A DNA stretch of 64,000 nucleotides from assembly GCF_011602485.2 (NCBI RefSeq), contig NZ_CP050022.2:5166001-5230000 (forward strand), given 5' to 3'. Positions 24,181 through 35,552 of this stretch are shown one piece after another. The notes below the pieces were generated by a model, which made no database searches, was not told where the DNA came from, and was given only the letters and a program-made list of their open reading frames with translations. The stretch is from Bradyrhizobium sp. 1(2017). Lineage in GTDB: Bacteria; Pseudomonadota; Alphaproteobacteria; Rhizobiales; Xanthobacteraceae. Positions within the stretch are counted from its first letter, which is position 1. Each line of letters opens with the position of its first letter. Both the position numbers and the translations under genes were made by a program.

Positions 24181-25788
24181 CTACTCCGTCTTGTCCATGT
24201 TCCAGAACACGGGCGTCGCGGGACCGTCGAGCACGCCGCTCAACGATGTGCGCCAGCCGCTCGGTCCGAGATACTGCCCCAGCGGAATGTAGATCACTTG
24301 CTCATAGGCTTGCTTCTGGATGTCGGCGGCGATCTTCTTCTGCTCGTCGATCGAGGACGCGCGGACGAAGGCATCCTTGAGCTGCTCGATCTTGGCGTCT
24401 TCCGCCCAGCCGAACCAACCCTTCTTGCCCTGGCCGCCGATCGAGAGATTGGCGATCGGGTTGGAGACGTCGGCCGCGACCCAGTTGGTGAAGAACATGT
24501 TCCAGCCGCCTTCCTTCGGCGGCTTCTGGCTGGCACGGCGGCTCACCACCGTCTGCCAATCGGTCGCCTGCAGGTCGACCTTGAAGCCGGCCTCGCGCAG
24601 CAGCTGGGCCGCAACGATCGGCTGCGCCTTGAGTGTCGTGACGTCGCCCGGCGCCATGATGACGATGGGTGTTCCGTCGTAACCGGACTCGGCAAGCGCC
24701 TTCTTGGCTTGCGCCATGCCATTGCCCTTGACCAGGGTTTCGGCGCCGACGTCAGTCTCGAGCGGCGTATCGCACACGAAGAAGGCGCCGCAGATCTTCT
24801 GATATTTGGCATTGCCGACCAGCGCGTCGAGAACGTCCTTCTGGTTCATGGCCAGGAAGGCAGCACGGCGCACCTTGACGTTGTCAAACGGCGGATGAAG
24901 GAAGTTCATCCGGCCTAGCGTCTGGAAGCCGAACTTGTTCAAGACCTCGATCTTGATCTCTTTGTTCGGCTCCAGCACCGGCAGCATGTCGTAAGGCAAG
25001 TTTTCCATGAAGTCGATGTCGCCCGACTGCAACGCGTTCACCGCGGTCTGCGAGTCCGGCATGGTGATCCACTCGACGCGATCGACCTTCACGACCTTGC
25101 CGCCCGAGGTCCAGCTCGCGGGCTCCTTGCGCGGCACGTAGTCGGTGTTCTTGACGTAGACCGCCTTCACGCCCGGCTGGAATTCCGACGCCACGAACTT
25201 GAAGGGACCCGAGCCGATCTGCTCCGGAATCTGCTTGTCCGGCGGCGTCTCAGCGAGGCGCTTGGGCATCATGAAGGCGACGCGCGAAGATGGTTTTCCG
25301 ATGGAGTCCAGCACGAGGCCGTAGGGCTCCTTCAGCTTCAGCGTGATGGTCTTGGGGTCGGTCGCCTCGATGCTCGCGGTGAAGTCCATGAGCTTCTGGC
25401 CCATGCCGTCGACAGCGGCCCAGCGCTTGAGCGAAGCGACGCAGTCTTCCGCCGTCACCGGCGCACCGTCGTGCCACTTCAGGCCGTCGCGCAGCGTGAA
25501 GGTGTAGGTGAGCTTGTCATCGGAGATCTTCCAGTCCGCCATCTGCGGCTGGATCTTGAAGTTGGAATCGGTGGCGACCAGCGTGTCGTAGACCATGTAG
25601 CCATGGTCACGCGTGATGTAGGCCGTGGTGAAGATCGGATCGATGATGCGCAGGTCCGAATGCAGCACCGCCGTGATGGTCTTGCCGGCGGCAAACACCG
25701 GCGAGGCCATCGCTGCGGACAGCGCGACGACCGACAGCGCAAGTTTGGAGGCGAACGCGCGAGGCCTCCGGCGCAAGAAGTTGAACAT
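24181..25788 (-). CDS. Peptide ABC transporter substrate-binding protein (family 5)
   Basis: A 535-residue periplasmic protein with a signal peptide (1-33, AFA-type cleavage at VFAAG). It is of the SBP_bac_5 fold: DPIFTTAYITRDHGYMVYDTL near the N-terminus, LRDGLKWHDGAPVTAEDCVAS (about 99-119), IGSGPFKF (about 190) and the C-terminal lobe. It would bind di/oligopeptides or nickel-type ligands for the importer encoded by the convergent downstream operon at 27403-31028, but it is divergently transcribed from it (the M20 gene lies between). Length is normal for DppA-type proteins. Confidence 0.92.
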   Translation of the reverse strand: MFNFLRRRPRAFASKLALSVVALSAAMASPVFAAGKTITAVLHSDLRIIDPIFTTAYITRDHGYMVYDTLVATDSNFKIQPQMADWKISDDKLTYTFTLRDGLKWHDGAPVTAEDCVASLKRWAAVDGMGQKLMDFTASIEATDPKTITLKLKEPYGLVLDSIGKPSSRVAFMMPKRLAETPPDKQIPEQIGSGPFKFVASEFQPGVKAVYVKNTDYVPRKEPASWTSGGKVVKVDRVEWITMPDSQTAVNALQSGDIDFMENLPYDMLPVLEPNKEIKIEVLNKFGFQTLGRMNFLHPPFDNVKVRRAAFLAMNQKDVLDALVGNAKYQKICGAFFVCDTPLETDVGAETLVKGNGMAQAKKALAESGYDGTPIVIMAPGDVTTLKAQPIVAAQLLREAGFKVDLQATDWQTVVSRRASQKPPKEGGWNMFFTNWVAADVSNPIANLSIGGQGKKGWFGWAEDAKIEQLKDAFVRASSIDEQKKIAADIQKQAYEQVIYIPLGQYLGPSGWRTSLSGVLDGPATPVFWNMDKTE

Positions 25789-26057
25789 GGAAAGTTTCTC
25801 CTGACGTGAAACTGTTCAAAGGCAGATTATTGGTTGAGCATCCGGTTCGTTCTTTGGGCGAACTAACCCCATGCAATGCCTTTATCTTTCGAGACTTGCA
25901 GACAGTGCTGAGCGCGTCAATCCGGTTTCGCTGCAAGCCCTCGCGGCGTGCGCACGGGCTCCACAAGGATCGGTTTAGCTCTACAACTCTCTCCGCTCGT
26001 CCTGCCCCGCGCTGATGCAATGCGCGTTCCATCTTTCGAAGCTTGAGAGACATTGAG

Positions 26058-27188
26058 ATGAATCCAGCTAATCTTCCTTTCGATTCCGAGGCCATGCTCC
26101 AGGGCCTGCGCAGCTGGGTGGAATGCGAGAGCCCCACCTGGGATGCGGATGCCGTGAACCGCATGCTCGATATCGCAGCGCGGGATATGGCCATCATGGG
26201 TGCGACGATCGAGCGCATCGCCGGCCGCGAGGGCTTCGGCGGCGTGATCCGCGCGCGCTTTCCCCATCCGAAACAGGGGGAGCCGGGCATCCTGATCGCC
26301 GGACACATGGATACCGTCCACCCGGTCGGCACCATCGAGAAGCTGAAATGGCGGCGCGAGGGCAACAAATGCTACGGCCCCGGCATCTACGACATGAAGG
26401 GCGGCAATTATCTGTCGCTGGAAGCGATCCGGCAGCTGACGCGCGCCGCCTTCACCACGCCGCTGCCGATCACCGTGCTGTTCACGCCGGATGAGGAAGT
26501 CGGCACGCCCTCGACTCGCGACATCATCGAGGCGGAGGCCGCGCGCAACAAATACGTGCTGGTGCCCGAACCCGGCCGCGCCGACAACGGCGTCACCACC
26601 GGACGTTATGCCATCGCACGTTTCAATCTCGAGGCGACGGGACGGCCGAGCCACGCCGGCGCCACGCTGTCGGCGGGACGCTCGGCGATCCGCGAGATGG
26701 CCCGGCAGATCCTCGCGATCGACGCGATGACCGCGGACGACTGCACCTTCTCGGTCGGCGTCGTGCATGGCGGACAATGGGTCAATTGCGTTGCCACGAC
26801 CGCAACGGGCGAAGCGCTGTCGATGGCCAAGCGCCAGGCCGATCTCGATCGCGGCGTCGAGCGAATGCTGGCGCTGTCGGGCACCGCCAATGACGTGACC
26901 TTCAAGGTCACCCGCGGCGTGACGCGGCCGGTGTGGGAACCGGACGCCGGCACCATGGCGCTCTATGAAAAGGCCCGCGGCATCGCCAAGTCGCTCGGCG
27001 CCGAACTGCCGCATGCCAGCTCCGGCGGCGGCTCCGACGGCAATTTCACGGGTGCAATGGGGATCCCGACGCTCGACGGCCTGGGCGTGCGGGGCGGCAA
27101 TGGACACACGCTCGAAGAGTATATCGAGGTCGAAAGCCTGGTCGAACGCGGCCGGCTGATGGCGGGGCTGCTGGCGACGCTGGAGTGA
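26058..27188 (+). CDS. M20 family metallopeptidase (CPG2-like)
   Basis: A 376-residue zinc exopeptidase of the M20A/carboxypeptidase G2 type. Metal ligands are visible in AGHMDTVHP (His and Asp), YDMKGG (bridging Asp) and TPDEEVGTPS (general base and ligand Glu), with the terminal His in NGHTLEEYIEVES. The dimerisation domain occupies about residues 180-285. There is no signal peptide, so it is cytosolic. It likely trims the C-terminal amino acid or releases acyl-amino acids from imported peptides. ATG 26058 is preferred to the in-frame 26043 start, which lacks family similarity. Confidence 0.9.
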   Translation: MNPANLPFDSEAMLQGLRSWVECESPTWDADAVNRMLDIAARDMAIMGATIERIAGREGFGGVIRARFPHPKQGEPGILIAGHMDTVHPVGTIEKLKWRREGNKCYGPGIYDMKGGNYLSLEAIRQLTRAAFTTPLPITVLFTPDEEVGTPSTRDIIEAEAARNKYVLVPEPGRADNGVTTGRYAIARFNLEATGRPSHAGATLSAGRSAIREMARQILAIDAMTADDCTFSVGVVHGGQWVNCVATTATGEALSMAKRQADLDRGVERMLALSGTANDVTFKVTRGVTRPVWEPDAGTMALYEKARGIAKSLGAELPHASSGGGSDGNFTGAMGIPTLDGLGVRGGNGHTLEEYIEVESLVERGRLMAGLLATLE

Positions 27189-27196
27189 TCAGATCG

Positions 27197-27245
27197 TCAT
27201 TCCGGGGCGGTCCAAAGGACCGAACCCGGAATTTCGAGATGCTCG
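27197..27245. repeat. Half copy of the GTCATTCCGGGGCG intergenic repeat
   Basis: Contains TCATTCCGGGGCG, GGTCC...GGACC and CCCGGAATTTCGAGAT, the left half of the palindromic family seen complete at 44873-44952. The right half is missing. Confidence 0.6.
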
Positions 27246-27402
27246 CGCCTTCGACGCGCCGACGCGACAGTACGCTTCTCAAAACGACCGGCCGCCCTGC
27301 AAAAGCTGTGGCCCGGATGGCACGGGAATTGCTGAAATGTTAGGCTGATGGCAGGCTTGCCGAAGGCCCCGCCGAATTTGACCCTAAACTGACGGATTCA
27401 AC

Positions 27403-28344
27403 TTGCTCGGATATCTCGTTCGCCGAATCTTCGCCGCCGTGCCCGTGATGGGCGTCGTCGCGCTGTTCGTCTTCCTGCTGCTCCGCCTCACCCCCGGCGA
27501 TCCCGCCGCCATTCTCGCCGGCGACAACGCGACACCGGAACGGCTGGAACGCATCCGCGCCTCGCTCGGCCTCAACGAGCCCTTGATCGTGCAGTTCGTC
27601 ACCTGGGTGAACAAGCTGCTGCACGGCGACCTCGGGACCTCGCTGATCTCCAACCTGCCGGTGATGAAGATGATCGCCCAGCGCGTCGAGCCGTCGATCT
27701 CGATCGCGCTGTCGACCATCATCCTCGCCGTCGTCGTCGCGGTACCCCTGGGCGTCATCGCGGCGTGGAAGCACGGCACCTGGATCGACCGCTTCGTGAT
27801 GGGCCTTTCGGTGCTCGGCTTCTCGGTGCCGGTGTTCGTGGTCGGTTATGTCCTGATCGAGATCTTCGCGATCAATCTGCGCTGGGTGCCCGTGCAGGGC
27901 TTCCGCAGCATCTTCAACGGCTTTGGGCCGTTCTTCGAACGCATCATCCTGCCGACTTGCGCGCTCTCCTTCATCTACATCGCCCTGATCGCGCGCATGA
28001 CGCGCGCGGCGATGCTCGACGTGCTCGGCGAAGATTACGTCCGCACCGCGCGCGCCAAGGGCATCACCGAGGTCGCGGTGATGATGCGGCATGCGCTGCG
28101 CAACGCCGCCGTGCCCGTGATCACCGTGATCGGCACCGGATTTGCGCTGCTAATCTCCGGCGTCGTCGTCACCGAGAGCGTGTTCAACATTCCCGGCATC
28201 GGCCGCCTCACCGTGGATGCGGTGCTGGCACGCGACTATCCGGTGATCCAGGCCATGATCCTGCTGACGTCGCTGATCTATGTCGTCGTCAATCTTCTGA
28301 TCGACGTCGCCTATACGCTGCTCGATCCCCGGATCCGGTACTGA
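27403..28344 (+). CDS. Peptide ABC transporter permease (DppB type)
   Basis: A 313-residue inner-membrane permease with six helices. The N-terminal LGYLVRRIFAAVPVMGVV anchor and FLLLRLTPGDPA are typical of DppB/OppB, and the EAA loop appears near ARAKGITEVAVMMRHALRNA (about 215-235). The start is TTG at 27403; no ATG precedes the first helix. It is first in an operon with a 19-base gap to the partner permease. It forms the channel with DppC-type protein. Confidence 0.92.
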   Translation: MLGYLVRRIFAAVPVMGVVALFVFLLLRLTPGDPAAILAGDNATPERLERIRASLGLNEPLIVQFVTWVNKLLHGDLGTSLISNLPVMKMIAQRVEPSISIALSTIILAVVVAVPLGVIAAWKHGTWIDRFVMGLSVLGFSVPVFVVGYVLIEIFAINLRWVPVQGFRSIFNGFGPFFERIILPTCALSFIYIALIARMTRAAMLDVLGEDYVRTARAKGITEVAVMMRHALRNAAVPVITVIGTGFALLISGVVVTESVFNIPGIGRLTVDAVLARDYPVIQAMILLTSLIYVVVNLLIDVAYTLLDPRIRY

Positions 28345-28363
28345 GGCAAGGGTACGAACAAGA

Positions 28364-29251
28364 ATGTCCATCGATAGCCTTCCCCAGTCGTCCATTCCGA
28401 TCACGTCGCCGCTGCGGCCGCGCTTCGGATTCCTCACCTCGACGCCGATCATCGCGACGGCCACGGTCCTGCTCGCGCTGATCGTGGTGATCTCGATCCT
28501 GGCGCCCCTGATCGCGCCGCATGATCCGATCCAGCTCGCGCCCTCGCAGCGGCTGAAGCCGTCGTCGACGCAGTTCCCGCTCGGCACCGACGCCTACGGA
28601 CGCGATCTCTTGTCGCGCGTCATCTATGGCGGCCGCATCTCGCTGCTGATCGGCATCGGCTCGGCAATCTTCTCGGTCGCCATCGGCCTTGCGATCGGTC
28701 TCGTCTCCGGCTTCTTCAAGCTGGTCGATGCCGTGATGATGCGGATCATGGACGGCCTGATGGCGATGCCGAGCATCCTGCTCGCGATCGCCGTGGTGTC
28801 GCTGTCCGGTGCCAGCCTCTGGACCGTGCTGATCGCGATCACGATCCCGGAGATTCCGCGGGTGGCGCGCCTGGTCCGCTCGGTGGTGCTGTCGGCACGC
28901 GAGGAGCCCTACGTCGAGGCCGCGATCTCGGTCGGCTCCAGCCTGCCGAAGATCATGTGGCGGCATCTGATGCCGAACACGGTCGCGCCGCTGATCGTCC
29001 AGGGCACCTATGTCTGCGCCTCCGCGATCCTGACCGAGGCCATCCTCTCCTTCCTCGGCGCCGGCATCTCGCCGGAGACGCCGACCTGGGGCAACATCAT
29101 GGCCGAGGGCCGCCAGTTCTTCCAGATCAAGCCGTCGCTGATCTTCTGGCCGGGCCTGCTGCTTTCGATCGCCATCCTCAGCATCAATCTGATCGGCGAT
29201 GCCGCCCGCGACGCCCTCGATCCGCGCATGAAGCAGCGGGAGGGGAAGTGA
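28364..29251 (+). CDS. Peptide ABC transporter permease (DppC type)
   Basis: A 295-residue permease with a cytosolic N-terminal tail, an early helix (about 30-52), GTDAYGRDLLSRVIYGGRISL, the marker of DppC/OppC proteins (about 73-93), and the coupling EAA loop within YVEAAISVGSSLPKIMWRHL (about 186-205). Six helices. It pairs with the DppB-type protein just upstream. The ATPase gene follows after a 100-base repeat insertion. Confidence 0.92.
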   Translation: MSIDSLPQSSIPITSPLRPRFGFLTSTPIIATATVLLALIVVISILAPLIAPHDPIQLAPSQRLKPSSTQFPLGTDAYGRDLLSRVIYGGRISLLIGIGSAIFSVAIGLAIGLVSGFFKLVDAVMMRIMDGLMAMPSILLAIAVVSLSGASLWTVLIAITIPEIPRVARLVRSVVLSAREEPYVEAAISVGSSLPKIMWRHLMPNTVAPLIVQGTYVCASAILTEAILSFLGAGISPETPTWGNIMAEGRQFFQIKPSLIFWPGLLLSIAILSINLIGDAARDALDPRMKQREGK

Positions 29252-29264
29252 AACCATTTATTCC

Positions 29265-29365
29265 GTCATTCCGGGGCGCGTCGAAGACGCGAACTATGGT
29301 GTGCCCTTGCGCACCTGAGAATCTCGAGGTTCCGGGTTCACGCTTGCGCGCCCCCCGGAACGACG
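29265..29365. repeat. GTCATTCCGGGGCG intergenic repeat inside an operon
   Basis: Begins GTCATTCCGGGGCGCGTCGAAGACGCG and ends GCGCGCCCCCCGGAACGAC, forming long inverted ends with a GTGCCCTTGCGCAC hairpin inside. It lies between the DppC-type and the ATPase genes, unlike the usual position between transcription units. Confidence 0.75.
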
Positions 29366-29378
29366 GTGGAGACCTTGC

Positions 29379-31028
<1,650 letters not shown>

Positions 31029-31042
31029 CAACACCCACCGCT

Positions 31043-31170
31043 GTCGTCCCGGCGAACGCCGGGACCCATACCGCGGAATCTATCGATCTCGTGCGGCGCT
31101 AATCCCGAACGACCAGCCTTCGCCAAACCGCTCCCTGGGGTTATGGATCCCGGCTTTCGCCGGGACGACA
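31043..31170. repeat. GTCGTCCCGGCGAACGCCGGGA palindromic repeat
   Basis: Inverted ends GTCGTCCCGGCGAACGCC and GGCTTTCGCCGGGACGAC enclose a variable core. It is a dispersed Rhizobiales-type intergenic repeat, here separating the importer genes from the M81 gene. Confidence 0.75.
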
Positions 31171-31327
31171 CCGAGAATGTGGTTGGCGGAGCGGCTGACA
31201 TACTCACCGCATCCGCAGCATTCCCAAAACACCCTGACCCTATGCGTGGCGCGATTGCTTCCCGCCTTGCTCTTGCAGCAGGGCCGAGGCTAACGTCGCG
31301 CACTCCTGATCGACTGGACCGGAATTG

Positions 31328-32833
31328 ATGACACGTATCGCCGTCGGCGGCTTCCTGCACGAGACCAACACCTTCGCTCCAACGAAGGCGACGTTCGCCG
31401 ATTTCCAGCATGGCGGCGGCTGGCCGGCGATGACTGAAGGGGCCGACGTCCTGAAAGTGATGCGGCGCATCAATGTCGGCCTTGCCGGCTTCGTCGACAG
31501 CGCTGGCGAGCACGGTTGGGAACTCGTTCCGACGATCGCCTGCGGCGCGAGCCCGTCGGCGCACGTCACCAAGGACGCCTTCGAGCGCATCGTGAAGGTG
31601 ATGGTCGACGGCATCGCGGCCGCCGGTCCGCTCGATGCCGTCTATCTCGATCTGCACGGCGCCATGGTGACCGAACATCTCGACGACGGCGAAGGCGAGA
31701 TTCTTTCGCGCGTGCGCCGCGTCATCGGCAAGGATGTTCCGCTAGTCACGAGCCTCGATCTGCACGCCAACGTCACGCCCGAGATGATCGCGCATGCCGA
31801 TGCGCTGATCGCCTACCGCACCTATCCGCATATCGACATGGCCGAGACCGGCCGCGCCTGCGCAAGACATCTCGCGTTGCTGCTAAATTCGAAGCAGCGC
31901 TTCGCGAAATCGTTCCGTCAATTGCCGTTCCTGATCCCGATCAGCTGGCAATGCACCAACGACCAGCCCACCAAGGGCATCTACGAAAAACTCGCCGCGC
32001 TGGAGAGCGACGCGGTTCCGACACTCTCCTTCGCGCCCGGCTTCCCCGCCGCCGACTTCCGCGATTGCGGACCGAGCGTGTTCGCCTATGCTGCGACGCA
32101 AGTCGACGCCGACCGCGCGGCCGACGCGATCGTCAAGCTGATCGAGAGCCACGAGGACGATTTCGACGGCAGGATCTGGTCGCCTGACGACGGCGTGCGT
32201 CATGCGATGGAGCTTTCCAGGAACGCAAGCAAGCCGATCATCATCGCCGACACCCAGGACAACCCCGGCGCCGGCGGCGATTCCGACACGACCGGCATGC
32301 TGCGAGCACTGGTGCGCAACAAGGCCAGCGCCGCGACGGGAGCGATCTACGATCCGGTCTCGGCCAAGGCGGCGCATGAGGCCGGCGTCGGTGCCACCGT
32401 GACGCTGTCGCTCGGCGGCAAGTCCGGTATCGCCGGTGACGAGCCCTATACCGAGACCTTCGTCGTCGAAAAGCTCTCCGACGGCCGCTTTATCGCGCCC
32501 GGCCCCTATTATGGCGGCCGCGCGATGGAGATGGGTCCCTCCGCGTGCCTGCGCATCGGCGACGTCCGCGTCGTCGTCTCCTCGCACAAGGCCCAGCTCG
32601 CCGACCAGGCGATGTACCGCTATGTCGGCATCGAGCCGACGCGCGAGAAGATCCTGGTCAACAAGAGCTCGGTGCACTTCCGCGCCGATTTCGAGCCGAT
32701 CGCCGAGACGCTGATGATCTGCGCCGCGCCCGGCGCGATGCCCGCCGATACTGCCACCCTGCCCTGGACGCGCCTGCGGCCGGGCATCCGCATCAAGCCG
32801 AACGGCCCCGCTTTCACGCCTCCCTCACGCTAA
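31328..32833 (+). CDS. M81 family metallopeptidase (MlrC-like)
   Basis: A 501-residue protein of the M81/MlrC family (microcystinase C homologues). The N-terminal GGFLHETNTFAPTKATFADF is the family opening; zinc-ligand candidates are in YLDLHGAMV, SLDLHANVT and RTYPHIDMAETG, and the C-terminal domain has DTQDNPGAGGDSDTTG. Characterised MlrC cleaves a linear tetrapeptide; most homologues sit with peptide importers, as here, and probably cut unusual or D-residue peptides. ATG 31328 is preferred to the TTG one codon earlier. Cytosolic, no signal. Confidence 0.9.
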   Translation: MTRIAVGGFLHETNTFAPTKATFADFQHGGGWPAMTEGADVLKVMRRINVGLAGFVDSAGEHGWELVPTIACGASPSAHVTKDAFERIVKVMVDGIAAAGPLDAVYLDLHGAMVTEHLDDGEGEILSRVRRVIGKDVPLVTSLDLHANVTPEMIAHADALIAYRTYPHIDMAETGRACARHLALLLNSKQRFAKSFRQLPFLIPISWQCTNDQPTKGIYEKLAALESDAVPTLSFAPGFPAADFRDCGPSVFAYAATQVDADRAADAIVKLIESHEDDFDGRIWSPDDGVRHAMELSRNASKPIIIADTQDNPGAGGDSDTTGMLRALVRNKASAATGAIYDPVSAKAAHEAGVGATVTLSLGGKSGIAGDEPYTETFVVEKLSDGRFIAPGPYYGGRAMEMGPSACLRIGDVRVVVSSHKAQLADQAMYRYVGIEPTREKILVNKSSVHFRADFEPIAETLMICAAPGAMPADTATLPWTRLRPGIRIKPNGPAFTPPSR

Positions 32834-32846
32834 CCGGACAGAACAG

Positions 32847-34019
32847 ATGCCCACGATCGACCGTATCGACGGCTTTGCCGACGAACTCACCGCTATCCGC
32901 CGCGACCTCCACGCCCATCCCGAGATCGGCTTCGAGGAGGTGCGCACCTCCGGCATCGTCGCCGACAAGCTGGAGAGCTGGGGCATCGAGGTGCATCGCG
33001 GTCTCGGCGGCACCGGCGTGATCGGCGTCATCAAGGGCAAGGGCACGGGCGGCAAGCGCATCGGCCTGCGCGCCGACATGGACGCGCTGCCGATGGAGGA
33101 GAACACCAATCTGAAATGGAGCTCGAAAATTCCCGGCCGCTTCCACGGCTGCGGCCATGACGGCCACACCACCATGCTGCTCGGCACCGCGCGCTATCTC
33201 GCCGAGACCAGGAATTTCGACGGCACCGTGCATTTGATCTTCCAGCCGGCCGAGGAAGGCCTCGGCGGCGCCCGCGCCATGATCAAGGACGGCCTGTTCG
33301 AGAAATTCCCCTGCGACGAGCTCTACGGCCTGCACAACGCGCCCGACCTCAACCATGGCGAGATCGCGATCCTGCCCGGCCCGGCGATGGCCAGCGCCGA
33401 CTTCTTCGACCTGCGAATCACCGGCTATGGCGCGCATGGCGCGATGCCCGAGCGCTCCAAGGACGCGGTGATCATCGCGACCACGCTGGCGCAGGCGATC
33501 CAGACCATCGTCAGCCGCAACGTCGAGCCGCTGCAGGCCGCCGTCATCTCGATCACCCAGATCCATGCCGGTTCCGCCTACAATGTCATCCCCGGCGACG
33601 CGCATCTGTGCGGCACTATCCGCACCTTCTCGAAAGAAGTCCGCACCCTGATCGCCGAACGCATTCGCACGATCTGCGCCGGCATCGCGAGCGCCTATCA
33701 ATGCGTGATCGACGTTGACATCCGCGACACGTTCGACGTGCTGATCAACCAGGTCGAGCAGTCCAAGGTGGTCGAGGAGGTCGCGCGCACCATCGTCGAT
33801 CCCGCCAACGTGATCACCCGCGCTCAGCCGAAGATGGGCAGCGAGGATTTTGCCGACATGCTGCAAACCATTCCCGGCGCCTATTTCTGGGTCGGGCATG
33901 ACGGCTCGGTGCCGGTGCACAATCCCGGCTTCGTGCTCGACGACAAGATCCTGCCGATCGGCGCCAGCATGTTCGCCCGCATCATCGAGACCCGGATGCC
34001 GGTGGGTGGCAATGCATAA
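32847..34019 (+). CDS. M20D amidohydrolase (hippurate hydrolase / aminoacylase type)
   Basis: A 390-residue amidohydrolase. The HPE block (LHAHPEIGFEE), GLRADMDALP, FHGCGHDGHT, FQPAEEGLGG and the final KMGSEDFADML with the metal-coordinating residues are all present, which marks the M20D branch (hippuricase, IAA-amino acid hydrolase). It would release an acyl group from an N-acyl amino acid. It follows the M81 gene by 13 bases and overlaps the amidase gene by 8, so the three are one transcript. Confidence 0.92.
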   Translation: MPTIDRIDGFADELTAIRRDLHAHPEIGFEEVRTSGIVADKLESWGIEVHRGLGGTGVIGVIKGKGTGGKRIGLRADMDALPMEENTNLKWSSKIPGRFHGCGHDGHTTMLLGTARYLAETRNFDGTVHLIFQPAEEGLGGARAMIKDGLFEKFPCDELYGLHNAPDLNHGEIAILPGPAMASADFFDLRITGYGAHGAMPERSKDAVIIATTLAQAIQTIVSRNVEPLQAAVISITQIHAGSAYNVIPGDAHLCGTIRTFSKEVRTLIAERIRTICAGIASAYQCVIDVDIRDTFDVLINQVEQSKVVEEVARTIVDPANVITRAQPKMGSEDFADMLQTIPGAYFWVGHDGSVPVHNPGFVLDDKILPIGASMFARIIETRMPVGGNA

Positions 34020-35433
34020 GAAGAGCGTCGAAGAGGCGGTTACCTCGCTGCACGATCTGTCCGCGGTCGATCTGATCGCGGGCTATCGTGCCAAGCAATT
34101 CTCGCCGAGCGAGGTGCTGGAGGACGTGCTCGCGCATGTCGCGGCGTGGGAGCCGCATCTGAAAGCGCTCTATGCATTCGATCCCGACAGCGCGCGTGAG
34201 GCCGCCAAGGCCTCGACCGCGCGCTGGTCCGGCGGCGAACCATCAGGCGCGCTCGACGGCGTGCCTGTCACGGTGAAGGACAACATCGCGACCAAGGGCG
34301 TGCCGGTGCCGCTGGGCGCCGCCAGCGTCAAGCTGGTGCCGGCCGAGAAGGACGCCCCGCCCGCCGCGCGGCTGCGCGAGGCCGGCGCGATCATCTTCGC
34401 CAAGACCACCATGCCCGATTACGGCATGCTGTCCTCGGGGCTCTCCAGCTTCCACGCGCTCGCGCGCAATCCGTGGGATCTCTCCAAGAACCCCGGCGGC
34501 TCCAGCGCGGGCGCAGGCGCGGCCGCTGCGGCCGGCTATGGCCCGCTACATCTCGGCACCGACATCGGCGGCTCGGTGCGCCTTCCCGCGGGCTGGTGTG
34601 GCCTCGTCGGATTGAAGCCAAGCTTCGGCCGCGTGCCGATCGACCCCGCCTATGTCGGCCGCGTCGCCGGGCCGATGACCCGCACGGTCGACGATTGCGC
34701 GCTGATGATGAGCGCGATCGCAAAGCCCGACCGGCGCGACGGCATGAGCCTGCCTGCCGAGCCGCTCAACTGGAAGGGCCTGGAGAAGTCGCCGCGCAAA
34801 TTGCGCATCGGCCTGATGCTCGATCCCGGCGTCGGCCTGCCGCTGGACAAGCCGGTGCGCGAGATCGCGGTGAAGGCGGCGAAGGCGTTCGAATCCGCCG
34901 GCGCCGTCGTGACGGAGGTCGACGGCATCCTCACCCGCGAGATGCTCGACGGCCTCGACAATTTCTGGCGCGCGCGGATGTGGGACGATCTGTCCAGGCT
35001 GACGCCGGCCGAGCAGGAAAAGGTGCTGCCCTATATCTTCAAGTGGGGCGAGTCCGGAGCCAGGCTCTCGGGCCTCGACGTCCTCCGCGGCTTCAACCAG
35101 ACCATGGCGATCCGCGCCGCGGCGGGAAAGCTGTTCTGCGAGCTCGACTATGTGATCTCGCCGACCGCGCCGAACGTGAACTATTCGGCGGAATGGGCCT
35201 CGCCGACCAACGATCCGATGAAGCCGTTCGAGCACATCGCCTATACCGTGCCGTGGAATATGTCAGAGAACCCGGCGATCTCCGTCAATGGCGGCTTCGA
35301 CGCCAAGGGTTTTCCCATTGGCGTGCAGATCGTCGGCCGCCGCTTCGACGATACCGGCGTGCTCGGCATGGCCAAGGCATTCGAGGGCCTACGCGGCGCG
35401 CAGCGCCCCTGGCCGGCCCCGCCGGCGAAGTAG
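34012..35433 (+). CDS. Amidase (amidase signature family)
   Basis: A 473-residue amidase with the Ser-cisSer-Lys triad visible: Lys89 (VPVTVKDNI), cis-Ser164 (NPGGSSAGAG) and nucleophile Ser188 (GTDIGGSVRLPAG). It would hydrolyse an amide to acid and ammonia; substrate unknown. ATG 34012, behind GGTGGG, lies 8 bases inside the M20D gene, so translation is coupled. The frame is open upstream within the M20D gene but that part is a shadow. Confidence 0.92.
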   Translation: MHKKSVEEAVTSLHDLSAVDLIAGYRAKQFSPSEVLEDVLAHVAAWEPHLKALYAFDPDSAREAAKASTARWSGGEPSGALDGVPVTVKDNIATKGVPVPLGAASVKLVPAEKDAPPAARLREAGAIIFAKTTMPDYGMLSSGLSSFHALARNPWDLSKNPGGSSAGAGAAAAAGYGPLHLGTDIGGSVRLPAGWCGLVGLKPSFGRVPIDPAYVGRVAGPMTRTVDDCALMMSAIAKPDRRDGMSLPAEPLNWKGLEKSPRKLRIGLMLDPGVGLPLDKPVREIAVKAAKAFESAGAVVTEVDGILTREMLDGLDNFWRARMWDDLSRLTPAEQEKVLPYIFKWGESGARLSGLDVLRGFNQTMAIRAAAGKLFCELDYVISPTAPNVNYSAEWASPTNDPMKPFEHIAYTVPWNMSENPAISVNGGFDAKGFPIGVQIVGRRFDDTGVLGMAKAFEGLRGAQRPWPAPPAK

Positions 35434-35484
35434 CGTCTGAGCACAAGCGCGGGCTCGCCCTGCGCATCCATCCTCTTCAAGAAA

Positions 35485-35516
35485 GATGGATTGCCCGGTC
35501 AAGCCCGGCAATGACA
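35485..35516. repeat. Short palindromic intergenic element
   Basis: GATTGCCCGGTCAAGCCCGGCAATGAC is a partial copy of a dispersed element, placed between the amidase and hydratase genes. Confidence 0.45.
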
Positions 35517-35552
35517 GAATTGATTCAAAGAATGACAGGGAAGGAAACCACC